From: Domibacillus indicus
GTDB taxonomy: Bacteria; Bacillota; Bacilli; Bacillales; Domibacillaceae
Assembly (NCBI RefSeq): GCF_023715895.1
Contig: NZ_JAMBOO010000001.1
Span: 434,001 to 498,000, forward strand
DNA length: 64,000 nucleotides
Reading direction: 5' to 3'
Shown here: positions 42,649-51,234 of the stretch, piece by piece
Layout: each line of letters opens with the position of its first letter
Position numbering within the stretch: the stretch's first letter is position 1
Program-made: the position numbers and the translations under genes
The notes under the pieces: generated by a model
Databases searched by the model: none
The model's input: the letters and a program-made list of their open reading frames with translations, nothing else
Told to the model about the DNA's origin: nothing

Positions 42649-43639
42649 ATTGGGCCGAATCCCGAATCAGCAGGCTTGTTTCTAAAACATGCGTCTCTGG
42701 GGTAACCGGCTTTTTCATAATTTGCTGAATCAACAGTTCCGCTGCTCTTGTTCCCATTTCGTAAGCCGGCTGTGAAATCGTTGTAATAGCCGGTTCGTAA
42801 ATATCAGCAAATTTAATATTATCAAAAACAATCAGCGCTAAATCCTGGCCAATCTTCAAGTTGTTTTCTTTAGCAAACTTCATGACTTCCATAAAAGATA
42901 GATCATTGGCCGCTATGAGTGCTGTCGGAGGATGCTGCTGAAACATTTCTTTCATAGATGGCACAATGGCCTCATATGGAACGGATTTTACATATTGATC
43001 CTGAAACGGCAATCCCCTTGCTTCTATCGCTTCCTTATAGCCTTCAAGCCGTTCTCTCCGTGTATACGTCGTCATTGGCGGCGTCACAAGCGCGATACGG
43101 TCATGCTTTTTTTCAACTAAATATTCTACTGCCTGGCGGACAGCTCTTCGATTATCGACTACAATCGTGCTTACTTCTACACCTTCTATCTTGCGGTCAA
43201 CAAAAACAATCGGATACTTTTCCCTTTCCAGCTGACGGTACAATTCCTGATTGCCCCCGGATGGAAAAATGATCAGCCCATCGACCTGGCGTGCGCGCAG
43301 CATATCAATATACTTTTTTTCTTTTTCCGGATCGTCATATGCATTGCATACAATTGCATGGATGTCTTTTTTTTGACAGTAATCTTCAATAGCCTGGCAC
43401 ACTTCTGTAGAAATGCCATGGACGATATTGGCCACAATAATACCGATCATTGATGTTCTTTTTTGCTTTAAACTGCGAGCAATTACATTCGGGCTGTACG
43501 AAAGACCTTGAACTGCCCGCTCAATTTTTTTCTTTGTGTCTTCGCTCATGTATTCAAATCGTCCGTTTAAAAATTGCGATACGGTGCTTTTCGACACACC
43601 CGCTTCTTTCGCCACATCCGCCATTGTTACCCGTTTCAT
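42647..43639 (-). CDS. LacI-family regulator (KdgR-like)
   Basis: A 330-residue LacI/GalR repressor: HTH 'TMADVAKEAGVSKSTVSQFLNGRFEYMSEDT', hinge 'YSPNVIARSLKQKRTSMIGIIV', effector domain with 'VDGLIIFPSGGNQ', 'RIALVTPPMTTYTRRERLEGYKEAI', 'ALIAANDLSFMEVM'. The ATG at 43637-43639 behind AAAGGAAGAGG is the start. It is the last gene of the TIM barrel - kinase - MFS operon and lies directly before the HPS-PHI pair. TAAA(C/T)CGGTTTA palindromes at both transcription units are its likely targets. Position beside a KDG kinase and a sugar-acid MFS suggests a KdgR-like function. Confidence 0.87.
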   Translation of the reverse strand: MKRVTMADVAKEAGVSKSTVSQFLNGRFEYMSEDTKKKIERAVQGLSYSPNVIARSLKQKRTSMIGIIVANIVHGISTEVCQAIEDYCQKKDIHAIVCNAYDDPEKEKKYIDMLRARQVDGLIIFPSGGNQELYRQLEREKYPIVFVDRKIEGVEVSTIVVDNRRAVRQAVEYLVEKKHDRIALVTPPMTTYTRRERLEGYKEAIEARGLPFQDQYVKSVPYEAIVPSMKEMFQQHPPTALIAANDLSFMEVMKFAKENNLKIGQDLALIVFDNIKFADIYEPAITTISQPAYEMGTRAAELLIQQIMKKPVTPETHVLETSLLIRDSAQ

Positions 43640-43680
43640 ATGTCCTCTTCCTTTAAAAATCATTTGAATTTTCTTTTATA

Positions 43681-44979
43681 TTACGCTTCTTTTTGCGTAA
43701 TTCCAAGAGAGGAAGCGGACTCGGGACGTTTTTTTGGCTTTGCGCCTTTTACAGCAATAATCGTCAGGATAGCTGACAGGAATAAGGATCCTGACATAAA
43801 CATGTAGGAAGCCCCAAATCCGCCGGTGGCCCCGTTCAAATAGCCAACGAAATAAGAGCCTGCAAACGAACCGAGCGCACCCATACTATTGATCAGCGCC
43901 ATCGCTCCTCCTGCTACGTTACGCGGCAGCACTTCCGGAATAATTGCGAAAAATGGCCCGTATGGTGCATACATGGCACCGCCAGCAATAATCAGCAGCA
44001 CAAACGACAGCCAGAAGTGACTTGTGCCGATCATGTAGGATCCTAAAAATGCAAAGCCCCCAATTAAAAGAAACGGCCAGACAAACGCGGTGCGATTCTG
44101 CATTTTGTCTGAAAAATAAGAGGCACTCAGCATGCCGACAATCGCCAATACATATGGAACAGAAGCAAGCCAGCCGGTTTTGACAATATTCATGTTCGGC
44201 GCGGCATTTAAAATGGACGGCAGCCACATCACAAAACCATATACACCAATGCTCCAAAGCGCATATTGCGCACTTAACAGGATCACGGTTTTCGAACGAA
44301 ATGCTTCTGCATAGTTTTTAACCGGCTTGATTCCCTGCTGCTCTTTTTCAAGCTCCACCTGCAAGTCCCGCTTTTCTCCGTCTGACAGCCATTTAGCATC
44401 TTTCGGTTCATCTACAACAAGCTTCCACCATAAGAATGCCCAAACGACAGCTGGAAGCCCTTCCAAAATAAACATCCAGCGCCAGCCGACCGATTCAATT
44501 AAGTAGCCGGACAAAATGGACATCCATAAAACGGTGGCTGGATTTCCTAAAATTAAAAACGTATTCGCCCGGGAACGCTCGGCTTTTGTAAACCAGTGGC
44601 TTAAAAACACAAGCATAGACGGCATAACGGCACTTTCGACAACGCCCAGCAAAAAGCGGATAACAATCAAAAAGCGTACGTCGCTGACCATTCCTGTTGC
44701 CGTCGCCAGCCCGCCCCATAAAATCAGCGACCAGAAAATCAGTTTTTTTGCACTTCGGTTTTCAGCATAGTGGGCACCCGGCACTTGAAAAAAGAAGTAG
44801 CCAAGGAAAAACAGAGAGCCAAGCAGCGCGGACATGGAAGCTGTAATATGTAAATCTTCCGCCATGCCTCCAGCTGCGCCGAATCCATAATTGGCTCTGT
44901 CTAAATAAGCAAGACTATACGTAATAAAAACGACTGGAATGAGACGAAGCCATCTTGATTTAGCGAGCTGTGTTTTCAT
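43681..44979 (-). CDS. MFS transporter, ACS family (sugar-acid type)
   Basis: A 432-residue major facilitator with 12 predicted helices. 'SLAYLDRANYGFGAAGGM', 'LGYFFFQVPGAHYAE', 'LVFLSHWFTKAERSRANTFLILGNP' and 'VGWRWMFILEGLPAV' are typical of the anion:cation symporter branch (glucarate, galactonate, hexuronate and KDG-like substrates). The ATG at 44977-44979 behind AAGAGGTGG overlaps the kinase gene end by 20 bp. With the KDG kinase and LacI genes it probably imports a sugar acid such as KDG or a uronate. Confidence 0.88.
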   Translation of the reverse strand: MKTQLAKSRWLRLIPVVFITYSLAYLDRANYGFGAAGGMAEDLHITASMSALLGSLFFLGYFFFQVPGAHYAENRSAKKLIFWSLILWGGLATATGMVSDVRFLIVIRFLLGVVESAVMPSMLVFLSHWFTKAERSRANTFLILGNPATVLWMSILSGYLIESVGWRWMFILEGLPAVVWAFLWWKLVVDEPKDAKWLSDGEKRDLQVELEKEQQGIKPVKNYAEAFRSKTVILLSAQYALWSIGVYGFVMWLPSILNAAPNMNIVKTGWLASVPYVLAIVGMLSASYFSDKMQNRTAFVWPFLLIGGFAFLGSYMIGTSHFWLSFVLLIIAGGAMYAPYGPFFAIIPEVLPRNVAGGAMALINSMGALGSFAGSYFVGYLNGATGGFGASYMFMSGSLFLSAILTIIAVKGAKPKKRPESASSLGITQKEA

Positions 44980-45940
44980 TGTATGCCACCTCTTTTTCAA
45001 ATTTGTTCATAAACCGTGCCAATGTCAGCCGGTCCGGATACCCTTCATGATCGCCTGCATGCCCGACGGCCATTGCACCAATTGCGTTGCCGCGCCGAGC
45101 GCACTCCTCAATCGGCAATCCTTCGAGCAGACCGCCTATCACACCAGCTGCAAAGCCATCACCAGCACCAACTGTGTCAACAATCTGTTCCACTTTATAA
45201 CCTGGCACTACTGCTTCTTGAGCGGCAGTTTTTATATATGCTCCTTCACTTCCGAGCTTTACAATCACACACGGTACACCGCGCTTTCTATAAAAATCAG
45301 CAATTTTGTCGGGTTTCGTATACCCTGTCAGCTGTTCTCCTTCTTCGATTCCCGGCAGCACGATGTCCGCTTGGTATGCAGCTTCGTTTGTTACGCCAAT
45401 CATTTCTTCCGCTGAAGCCCACAAGGAGGGCCGTAAATTGGGATCAAACGAAATGGTTTTGCCTGCTTTTTTCATAGTGGATAAAATCGATAAGGAAAAC
45501 GCTCTCATTTTTAAAGAAAGAGCAAGCGGGATGCCTGTCATATGCAGGTGGCGCGCCTGTAAAAAGTAATCCGGATTCATTTCTTCTTCGGTTAGGCGGC
45601 TTGCTGCTGAGCCTTTTCGGTGATACTGCACATGCGGGTCGCCTTCGGTCACTTTGGACTTAAACTGAAAGCCAGTCGGATATTGTTCTTCCATCCATAC
45701 ATGATCTGTATTTACTCCTTCTCTTGCAAGAGCCGCTAAAATAAACGCACCAAACGCATCTTTCCCCACCTTGCTTGCCCAGCCGCTTTTAAAGCCAAGA
45801 CGTGCAAGGCCGATCGCCGTGTTCGTTTCTGCGCCGGCGAGCGCCTGGGTAAACTCGGTTACTTCGTGCAGCGGGCCTGGAGTTTTCGCCATAAACATTG
45901 ACATCGCTTCGCCAAATGTTACAACCTCTATGGTAGTCAT
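44960..45940 (-). CDS. kdgK: 2-keto-3-deoxygluconate kinase-like PfkB kinase
   Basis: A 326-residue PfkB-family kinase with 'TFGEAMSMFMA', 'ALAGAETNTAIGLARLGF', 'QFKSKVTEGDPHVQYHRKGSAAS', 'SFDPNLRPSLW' and the catalytic 'DTVGAGDGFAAGVIGGL'. The whole sequence follows B. subtilis KdgK closely as remembered, so KDG to KDPG is the expected reaction in uronate and pectin catabolism. No KDPG aldolase (KdgA) is present in this cluster or window. It overlaps the TIM-barrel gene by 4 bp and the MFS gene by 20 bp, so the operon is tightly coupled. Confidence 0.85.
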   Translation of the reverse strand: MTTIEVVTFGEAMSMFMAKTPGPLHEVTEFTQALAGAETNTAIGLARLGFKSGWASKVGKDAFGAFILAALAREGVNTDHVWMEEQYPTGFQFKSKVTEGDPHVQYHRKGSAASRLTEEEMNPDYFLQARHLHMTGIPLALSLKMRAFSLSILSTMKKAGKTISFDPNLRPSLWASAEEMIGVTNEAAYQADIVLPGIEEGEQLTGYTKPDKIADFYRKRGVPCVIVKLGSEGAYIKTAAQEAVVPGYKVEQIVDTVGAGDGFAAGVIGGLLEGLPIEECARRGNAIGAMAVGHAGDHEGYPDRLTLARFMNKFEKEVAYNENTAR

Positions 45941-46680
45941 TGTACAACCGCCTTCTTTTTTTCGATATAGTTTTTATAAAGAAACAGATCATTCATGGAC
46001 AGCGGAAACTCAAGCGCTACTGGAACTGCGGCAGGCAAAAGCTCTAAAATGATTTCCCAGTCAGCGCTTTTCCCGAGAGGAATGGCAACGGTTTGAAGCC
46101 CTTCCGGTGTTTCGTTCACCTGCTTTACATGAAGGTAACGAATATAGCTTTTCAATACATGAAATGCTTTTTGGACCGATTCACCTGTGTACCGCCAGTT
46201 TCCAGTATCAAATGTAAGGCCGGCTTCCATTCCTTCCTTGGAACAAATTTCTAAAAAAGCAGCCAGCGGCTCGATCGTTCCGCCCTGCTTTGTTTGATCA
46301 TTTTCAACAAGCCACTGCGTTCCAGCGGGAAGAGCTTTGCGAAAAAAATGGTCCATTTCTTTTACATTGGATTTTCCCTTGATAAACGATCCGAGCGGAA
46401 GCTTTAACGTATCCGCCCTTATTTCTGTCATTTCCTGAACGACTATCTGCAGGTTTTCCTTGTTAAAAGCTCCATCTGCCTGAAATAGTTCAACAGGTGC
46501 AGAATAAACCGTATAATGCTCCGTTTGAAATTGTTCCAGCGGCCTGTCCGAAGGAGTAAGAAGCTCACGCCGAATTTCGACTCCTTTGACATCGCTTTCA
46601 ATAAGCTGTTTAAAAAGAAAAGCCTGGCCGTTTTTCTTTACTTCTGCTTCACCAAATGCATTCATCGGAATAACAATCAT
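45937..46680 (-). CDS. TIM-barrel sugar isomerase/epimerase-like protein
   Basis: A 247-residue AP-endonuclease-2/xylose-isomerase-type TIM barrel: 'VKGVEIRRELLTPSDRPL' (strand with Glu), 'TQWLVENDQTKQGG' (Glu), 'AGLTFDTGNWRYTG' (Asp), 'YLHVKQVNET' (His/Lys), 'VALEFPLS' (Glu). These would line a metal-dependent isomerase site. It is the first gene of the KDG-kinase operon, with AGAGGTGC before the ATG at 46678-46680. Its substrate is unknown; a sugar acid entering the KDG route is plausible. Confidence 0.8.
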   Translation of the reverse strand: MIVIPMNAFGEAEVKKNGQAFLFKQLIESDVKGVEIRRELLTPSDRPLEQFQTEHYTVYSAPVELFQADGAFNKENLQIVVQEMTEIRADTLKLPLGSFIKGKSNVKEMDHFFRKALPAGTQWLVENDQTKQGGTIEPLAAFLEICSKEGMEAGLTFDTGNWRYTGESVQKAFHVLKSYIRYLHVKQVNETPEGLQTVAIPLGKSADWEIILELLPAAVPVALEFPLSMNDLFLYKNYIEKKKAVVQ

Positions 46681-46699
46681 TGTTCTGCACCTCTTTTTA

Positions 46700-46757
46700 T
46701 AAATCGATTTACTAAATCGGTTTATTAAATTATATATCCGTGTAACCGTTTTATCAA
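46700..46757 (-). promoter_or_regulatory. KDG-kinase operon promoter with tandem LacI operators
   Basis: On the minus strand TTGATA (46752-46757), 17 bp, TATAAT (46729-46734) form a near-consensus promoter. Immediately downstream lie TAAATCGGTTTA (46713-46724) and TAAATCGATTTA (46700-46711, perfect palindrome), 13 bp apart. The spacer contains a cre-like TGTAACCGTTTTAT (46741-46754). Confidence 0.75.
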
Positions 46758-46819
46758 GCCTTTTTTTATCCCTTTTTTGCTTAAGAACAAACAGGGCTTT
46801 GACAACCCTATTTCAGATT

Positions 46820-47360
46820 GTAGACAAATAAAATCTTTTGCTAAGGTAACTCTTCGCTTCTCTTTGATGCAAGGAATGCGGCGGTTGGGATGAGAGCCGA
46901 TAAGGCGGCAGGCGCACGGCTTCGCTTTCCATGGGGCAGGCGCTGAGCCCGTCTTTGCCGTCGTGCGGCCCAGCCGGTCTCAGTCGGCCCGCTTGTCCCA
47001 TAGGAGTCTTCGCCGCACACCCGCCGCCTTTGCGGTTAAACAAGACTGCACAGCTTAATAGATACACTTGCCCTATCATTAAAGCGGTAAAAGAGCAGGT
47101 AGAGATGCTCTTTTTGCTGCTTTTTCGAAATATATGGGGAAGCCGGACGGACGAAGACTCCTGCGGGATGCACAGTGAGTCGGGAGACCCCGCAGGCGCG
47201 CATACGCCGAGGAGGCTCCCGCACTGCCCTAAGGGGCGCAAAGTCCAGCTGGCTTCCCCTATCGGCTCTCTTTAAGAAGCACTATTTCCTGAAAAGCCAT
47301 CTGCTGTTTTTAACAGTGAAAACTTTCATAAAAAAAGATTAACGACTTTGTCGTCAATCT
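46820..47360. repeat. Intergenic repeat element, copy B (541 bp) with two inserted segments
   Basis: Collinear with copy A at 15967-16373 but longer. An extra ~40 bp at about 46952-46991 follows GCGCTGAGCCCG. An extra ~105 bp at about 47144-47250, between GGGGAAGCC and GGCTTCCCC, contains GAAGACTCCTGCGGGATGCA and GGAGACCCCGCAGGCGCGCA. From memory this second insert matches a widespread Bacillaceae repeat. The 3' hairpin AGATTAACGAC / GTCGTCAATCT (47336-47360) is the terminator of the gene ending at 47387. Confidence 0.85.
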
Positions 47361-47386
47361 CAAACGAGGCTTATGCTGCCCTGTTT

Positions 47387-48415
47387 TTATAATTCAATTG
47401 TTCTTTTGTCACGGCTGCTTTCGAGCGCCGCTTCAATAACGCGGATTGTTCGTACGCCTTCCTCTCCCGAAACCGGGCACGGCTTTCCATCACGAATACA
47501 TTGATAAATTTCTTTGTAATAACGCCGGTAATCACCTGGAAGGGTTATGATTTTTTCATCCCCTTCTTTTGTATAAAGCGTTCCATACTGGTCAAGCCGG
47601 TCCATTCCCCATTCGGGACTTTCCAGGGGCTCTCCATTTATCAATTCTTCTTCCTGAGGATCTTCCCCCCGCTTCATAAACGTTCCCTTTGTACCGTGCA
47701 CTTTATACTTGGCGCCTTGCTCCACTGTAATCATGCCGCTGTGTAAAATCACTCGTTTCGTTCCGTATGTTAAAACAAGATGGAAATAATCTTCTACGAG
47801 TGCATGAGGGCGCTGCTTTTGAATATCTGCCGTTACACTATCAGGCATCCCAAACAGTGACAGAGCCTGGTCAATCAAATGAGCCCCCAGATCATATAAA
47901 ACACCGGAAGCTGGTTTTTTCTCTTCGCGCCAGCCTCTGGCAATCACCGGCTCAAAACGGTCATAGTGTGCTTCATACACGTAAACATCACCCAGCCGGC
48001 CCTCTTCTATCATTTTCTTGACAGTCAGGAAATTTCCGTCATACCGGCGGTTTTGAAAAACACTAAGCATCACGTTATGTTTTTTTGCGCAGTCAGCAAG
48101 CGTTTCTGCTTCTTGAAGGGTCGGTACCATCGGCTTTTCGACAATGACGTGTTTTCCTGCCTCAAGCGCCTGCTTCGTAATATCAAAGTGAAGACTGCTC
48201 GGTGTGGTTACGACCACAAGCTCTACCTGAGCGTTATTTAAAACGTCGTCCATTTGTTGGACAACGTCTGTAGATGGAAAACTCTCTTTTAGTTTCTCTT
48301 TTTTAGAAGACAAAATACTGACAAGCTGAAACTCCTCCATTTTGTTTAAAAATGGAGCGTGAAAGGTTGAGCCTGAAAATCCGTATCCAATTAACGCTGT
48401 GCCGATTGCCTTCAA
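47387..48415 (-). CDS. Gfo/Idh/MocA oxidoreductase (IolW/YdgJ-like)
   Basis: A 342-residue NAD(P)-dependent oxidoreductase. 'ALIGYGFSGSTFHAPFLNKM' (glycine-rich loop with the FHAP motif of the IolW/YvaA-YdgJ subgroup), 'VVTTPSSLHFDITKQALEAGKHVIVEKPMVP', and 'SGVLYDLGAHLIDQALSLFGMP' with the catalytic His. B. subtilis IolW reduces scyllo-inosose; substrate here not proven. TTG start at 48413-48415 behind AAAGGAGATGG. Monocistronic, ending at the terminator in repeat copy B. Confidence 0.87.
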   Translation of the reverse strand: MKAIGTALIGYGFSGSTFHAPFLNKMEEFQLVSILSSKKEKLKESFPSTDVVQQMDDVLNNAQVELVVVTTPSSLHFDITKQALEAGKHVIVEKPMVPTLQEAETLADCAKKHNVMLSVFQNRRYDGNFLTVKKMIEEGRLGDVYVYEAHYDRFEPVIARGWREEKKPASGVLYDLGAHLIDQALSLFGMPDSVTADIQKQRPHALVEDYFHLVLTYGTKRVILHSGMITVEQGAKYKVHGTKGTFMKRGEDPQEEELINGEPLESPEWGMDRLDQYGTLYTKEGDEKIITLPGDYRRYYKEIYQCIRDGKPCPVSGEEGVRTIRVIEAALESSRDKRTIEL

Positions 48416-48574
48416 AACGCCATCTCCTTTATTCTCGTTTTTTTACACTCATTCCCTTTCTATTCTTTATTCAAACGAAAGACGCTTAATGTGCTCGATA
48501 GAGTGGTACATATAGTATAATAAGGCAGAATATGAACAGAACCTTTTCACTACTTTTGAGAGGATTGACTTATT

Positions 48575-50191
48575 ATGGCCCGCAACGATTACCAGGCAAT
48601 GCTTTCTAAGCGGATGGAAAAGGAGTTTTCCAGCTGGTTTGAACAAGATCACATCCAGGAACGGGATTTATACCGTTTTTTACATACGATGAAAGGCACA
48701 GCAGGCACAATTGGTATGGAAGAAATGTCTGCTTTTTGTGCATCACAGTTGGAGACACTTTCTGAAGCAAGCGAGGCGACTATTCCGGTTCGTTCATTAA
48801 AAAACTTTATTTTTTTAATGAGAAGTTTTTTTAACAAGAAAGAATTAACGGCCCAGCCTGAAGTGAAACAGCCTGAAAGTACACTTCACTCCATCGAAGA
48901 AAACAGCGGCTTTATTTTATTGATTGATGAGGACGCAGAATCCGCTTCTTTTATTAAAGAAACACTAGAAGAAAATGGCATACAAGTGGTAATTGCTTTG
49001 AATGGAAAACGAGGAGTTGAACTTTTTTATACCCTTCAGCCCCATATGGTTGTCGCCGATGTTCACCTTCCCGATATGAGCGGATTTGACGTACTGGCGC
49101 AAATTGGCGATATCGCTCGAAGCCGCTATGTTCCTATTACATTGGTAAGTACGAACAATCCGGTCGAAAACACCCTTCGCGCTTATAAAATGGGTGCGAT
49201 GGATTTTATTCAGAAACCGCTTAATATGAGCTTATTTGTCCCTTATATTTCTAACCGATTAAGAAACAAATCGGCTGTTTCACAGTCTGCACTGACCGAT
49301 GAGCTGACAGGCGCAGGCAACCGGCGCCAGTTCACCCAAACGCTTACGCAAATGTCTGCTTTAGCGGAACGAAAACGACATACATTTACGCTTGTGATGC
49401 TGGATTTGGATTACTTTAAAAAAGTAAACGATCAATATGGGCATCCTGCAGGCGATGAAGTGCTTCGCCGCTTCAGCTCTATCGTGCTGACACTCAAGCG
49501 GGAAACCGACTATTTCTTTCGTTATGGCGGGGAAGAATTCGCCTTAATTTTAGCAGATACGACTCCTGAGGAAGGGACAGTCTTAATTGAACGGATTCGT
49601 GCTAAAATGGCCGAAACTGAATTTACCGTCCCGGGCTTTGATCCTTTTCATGTGACGTTTTCTGCTGGTGCAGCTGAATACAGAATCAATGAATCTACCG
49701 TTTTGGCAGAAGCGGACCAGGCGTTATATAAAGCAAAACGAAGCGGCCGAAACCAAACGGTTATTTATGAAATTGACAGCGGTGATGTTAAGCGCCATTT
49801 GAATATTATGATTATCGATGATGACCTTCTTGTGCGAAAAATGTTGTCGAAGCAGTTTTCTGGCTGGAAGCCAAATGAAATCGATGTGGTTGTCCACGAA
49901 TATCCGGATGGCATTACATTCCTAGAGTCAGACTGGTACAAGGCTGATGAGAATTATATGATTCTCTTAGACGGTATTATGCCGAAAATGGATGGCCTTG
50001 AAGTGCTGTCAAATGTCCGCAAACGGTTCCCGGATGACAACATTGTCATATCGATGCTGACAGCCCGGACAAATGAAGCAGATATTGTTTTAGCACTAAA
50101 AAGTGGAGCGGATGACTACATTGTAAAACCATTTCACCCGCAGGAAGTGGTCGCGCGTGTACAGCGCCTGACAAAAAGGATGTTTAAATGA
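48575..50191 (+). CDS. HPt-REC-GGDEF-REC diguanylate cyclase
   Basis: A 538-residue signalling protein with four domains: HPt (~1-95, 'FLHTMKGTAGTIG' with phospho-His), REC1 (~110-225, Asp in 'VVADVHLPDMSG', Lys in 'QKPL'), GGDEF (~240-400, active 'RYGGEEFALIL') and REC2 (~410-535, Asp in 'ILLDGIMPKMDG', Lys in 'VKPF'). An inhibitory I-site RETD lies exactly five residues before GGEEF, as in feedback-controlled cyclases. It should make c-di-GMP under phosphorelay control, with no membrane part. It overlaps the HEAT-repeat gene (ATGA), and the downstream glycosyltransferase is the likely output. A GAGAGGA-type site precedes the ATG at 48575. Confidence 0.92.
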   Translation: MARNDYQAMLSKRMEKEFSSWFEQDHIQERDLYRFLHTMKGTAGTIGMEEMSAFCASQLETLSEASEATIPVRSLKNFIFLMRSFFNKKELTAQPEVKQPESTLHSIEENSGFILLIDEDAESASFIKETLEENGIQVVIALNGKRGVELFYTLQPHMVVADVHLPDMSGFDVLAQIGDIARSRYVPITLVSTNNPVENTLRAYKMGAMDFIQKPLNMSLFVPYISNRLRNKSAVSQSALTDELTGAGNRRQFTQTLTQMSALAERKRHTFTLVMLDLDYFKKVNDQYGHPAGDEVLRRFSSIVLTLKRETDYFFRYGGEEFALILADTTPEEGTVLIERIRAKMAETEFTVPGFDPFHVTFSAGAAEYRINESTVLAEADQALYKAKRSGRNQTVIYEIDSGDVKRHLNIMIIDDDLLVRKMLSKQFSGWKPNEIDVVVHEYPDGITFLESDWYKADENYMILLDGIMPKMDGLEVLSNVRKRFPDDNIVISMLTARTNEADIVLALKSGADDYIVKPFHPQEVVARVQRLTKRMFK

Positions 50192-51234
50192 CCCTCTCTT
50201 TTTTTCTTCTCTTGACGGTGCTCTTACTTCTATTTCAAATGGGACTGCTCCTTTATTTAGTCATCCGCAAACGTAAAAGGCAGCGTCTGGAAGAAGAAAT
50301 AGAAAGCCAGTATACGCATTCAACAGAGCCGTTTGCTTCCTATATGATGGATCCATCAGACGCGCGTTTTCTTTATGCCGTCAAATCGATTCCTCATCAA
50401 CAGGTTGTACTGGAACGGCTGTTAAACGGCTACGTGGCATTTACAAAAGGAGGCAGTGCCTCTCCTTTAGTGCAACAGCTGTCAGAGGAATTTTTAACAG
50501 AACCCTATACACGCGTGCTAAATCAACGCAACTGGGCGCGGAGAGTGAACACCCTTCATTACATTGAAGATTTTCACATGCGCTCTTTAGCACCTATCCT
50601 GCGTGAACGGCTGAAGCAAGCTGGGAAACTGGACGTGGAAACCCAGCAGCTCATTCGGACACTGGCTTCTCTAAATGAAGATGTTGTCATTGAGGAGTTA
50701 AACCGTTTTCCGAATGCGCCTGTTCGACTGTTTGTAGATGTATTTCACCGATTAAATAAAACGAATGCTGAAAAGCATGTGAAAGCCGCGCTCGAAGGTG
50801 AAAACGAGACGATCAAACACGCTGCCTTCACTTATATTGCTCATTCAGGGGCGATGACTTTTTTGCCGCAGGTAGAAAAAGAACTGGCCAGCTCTCAAGT
50901 CGAAACAAGAATCCAGGCACTCAAAACGATCTTTCGGCTGGAGTATTTGTCGGAACCGGATTTGCTGGCTCCCTTTTTTGATTCTCCCTTCTGGACAGAG
51001 CGAATGTTTGCGGCACGAATTGCAGGTATTATGCAGTTTTCCCGCTATAAACAGACTTTAAGTACATTGCTTGGCGATTCAGTTTGGTGGGTGCGCTATT
51101 CAGCGGCAGAAGCATATACTCATTTTTCAGATGGAGATGTGATTTTAGCACATTTATCTGAGAATCACCCTGACCGCTATGGCCGGGATATGGCTGCCCA
51201 GTGGCAGACATTTCGACCTGGAGGTGCCCGATAA
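50188..51234 (+). CDS. Membrane-anchored HEAT-repeat protein
   Basis: A 348-residue protein with one N-terminal transmembrane helix ('FFLLLTVLLLLFQMGLLLYLVI') followed by a basic segment and an all-helical HEAT/ARM-type solenoid ('LRERLKQAGKLDVETQQLIRTLASLNEDVVIEEL', 'HAAFTYIAHSGAMTFLPQVEKEL', 'WWVRYSAAEAYTHFSDGDVI'). Such solenoids act as scaffolds. It overlaps both neighbours (ATGA upstream, TAATG downstream), so it is translated in step with the cyclase and the glycosyltransferase. It may couple the signal to the synthase complex. No catalytic residues seen. Confidence 0.8.
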   Translation: MTLSFFLLLTVLLLLFQMGLLLYLVIRKRKRQRLEEEIESQYTHSTEPFASYMMDPSDARFLYAVKSIPHQQVVLERLLNGYVAFTKGGSASPLVQQLSEEFLTEPYTRVLNQRNWARRVNTLHYIEDFHMRSLAPILRERLKQAGKLDVETQQLIRTLASLNEDVVIEELNRFPNAPVRLFVDVFHRLNKTNAEKHVKAALEGENETIKHAAFTYIAHSGAMTFLPQVEKELASSQVETRIQALKTIFRLEYLSEPDLLAPFFDSPFWTERMFAARIAGIMQFSRYKQTLSTLLGDSVWWVRYSAAEAYTHFSDGDVILAHLSENHPDRYGRDMAAQWQTFRPGGAR

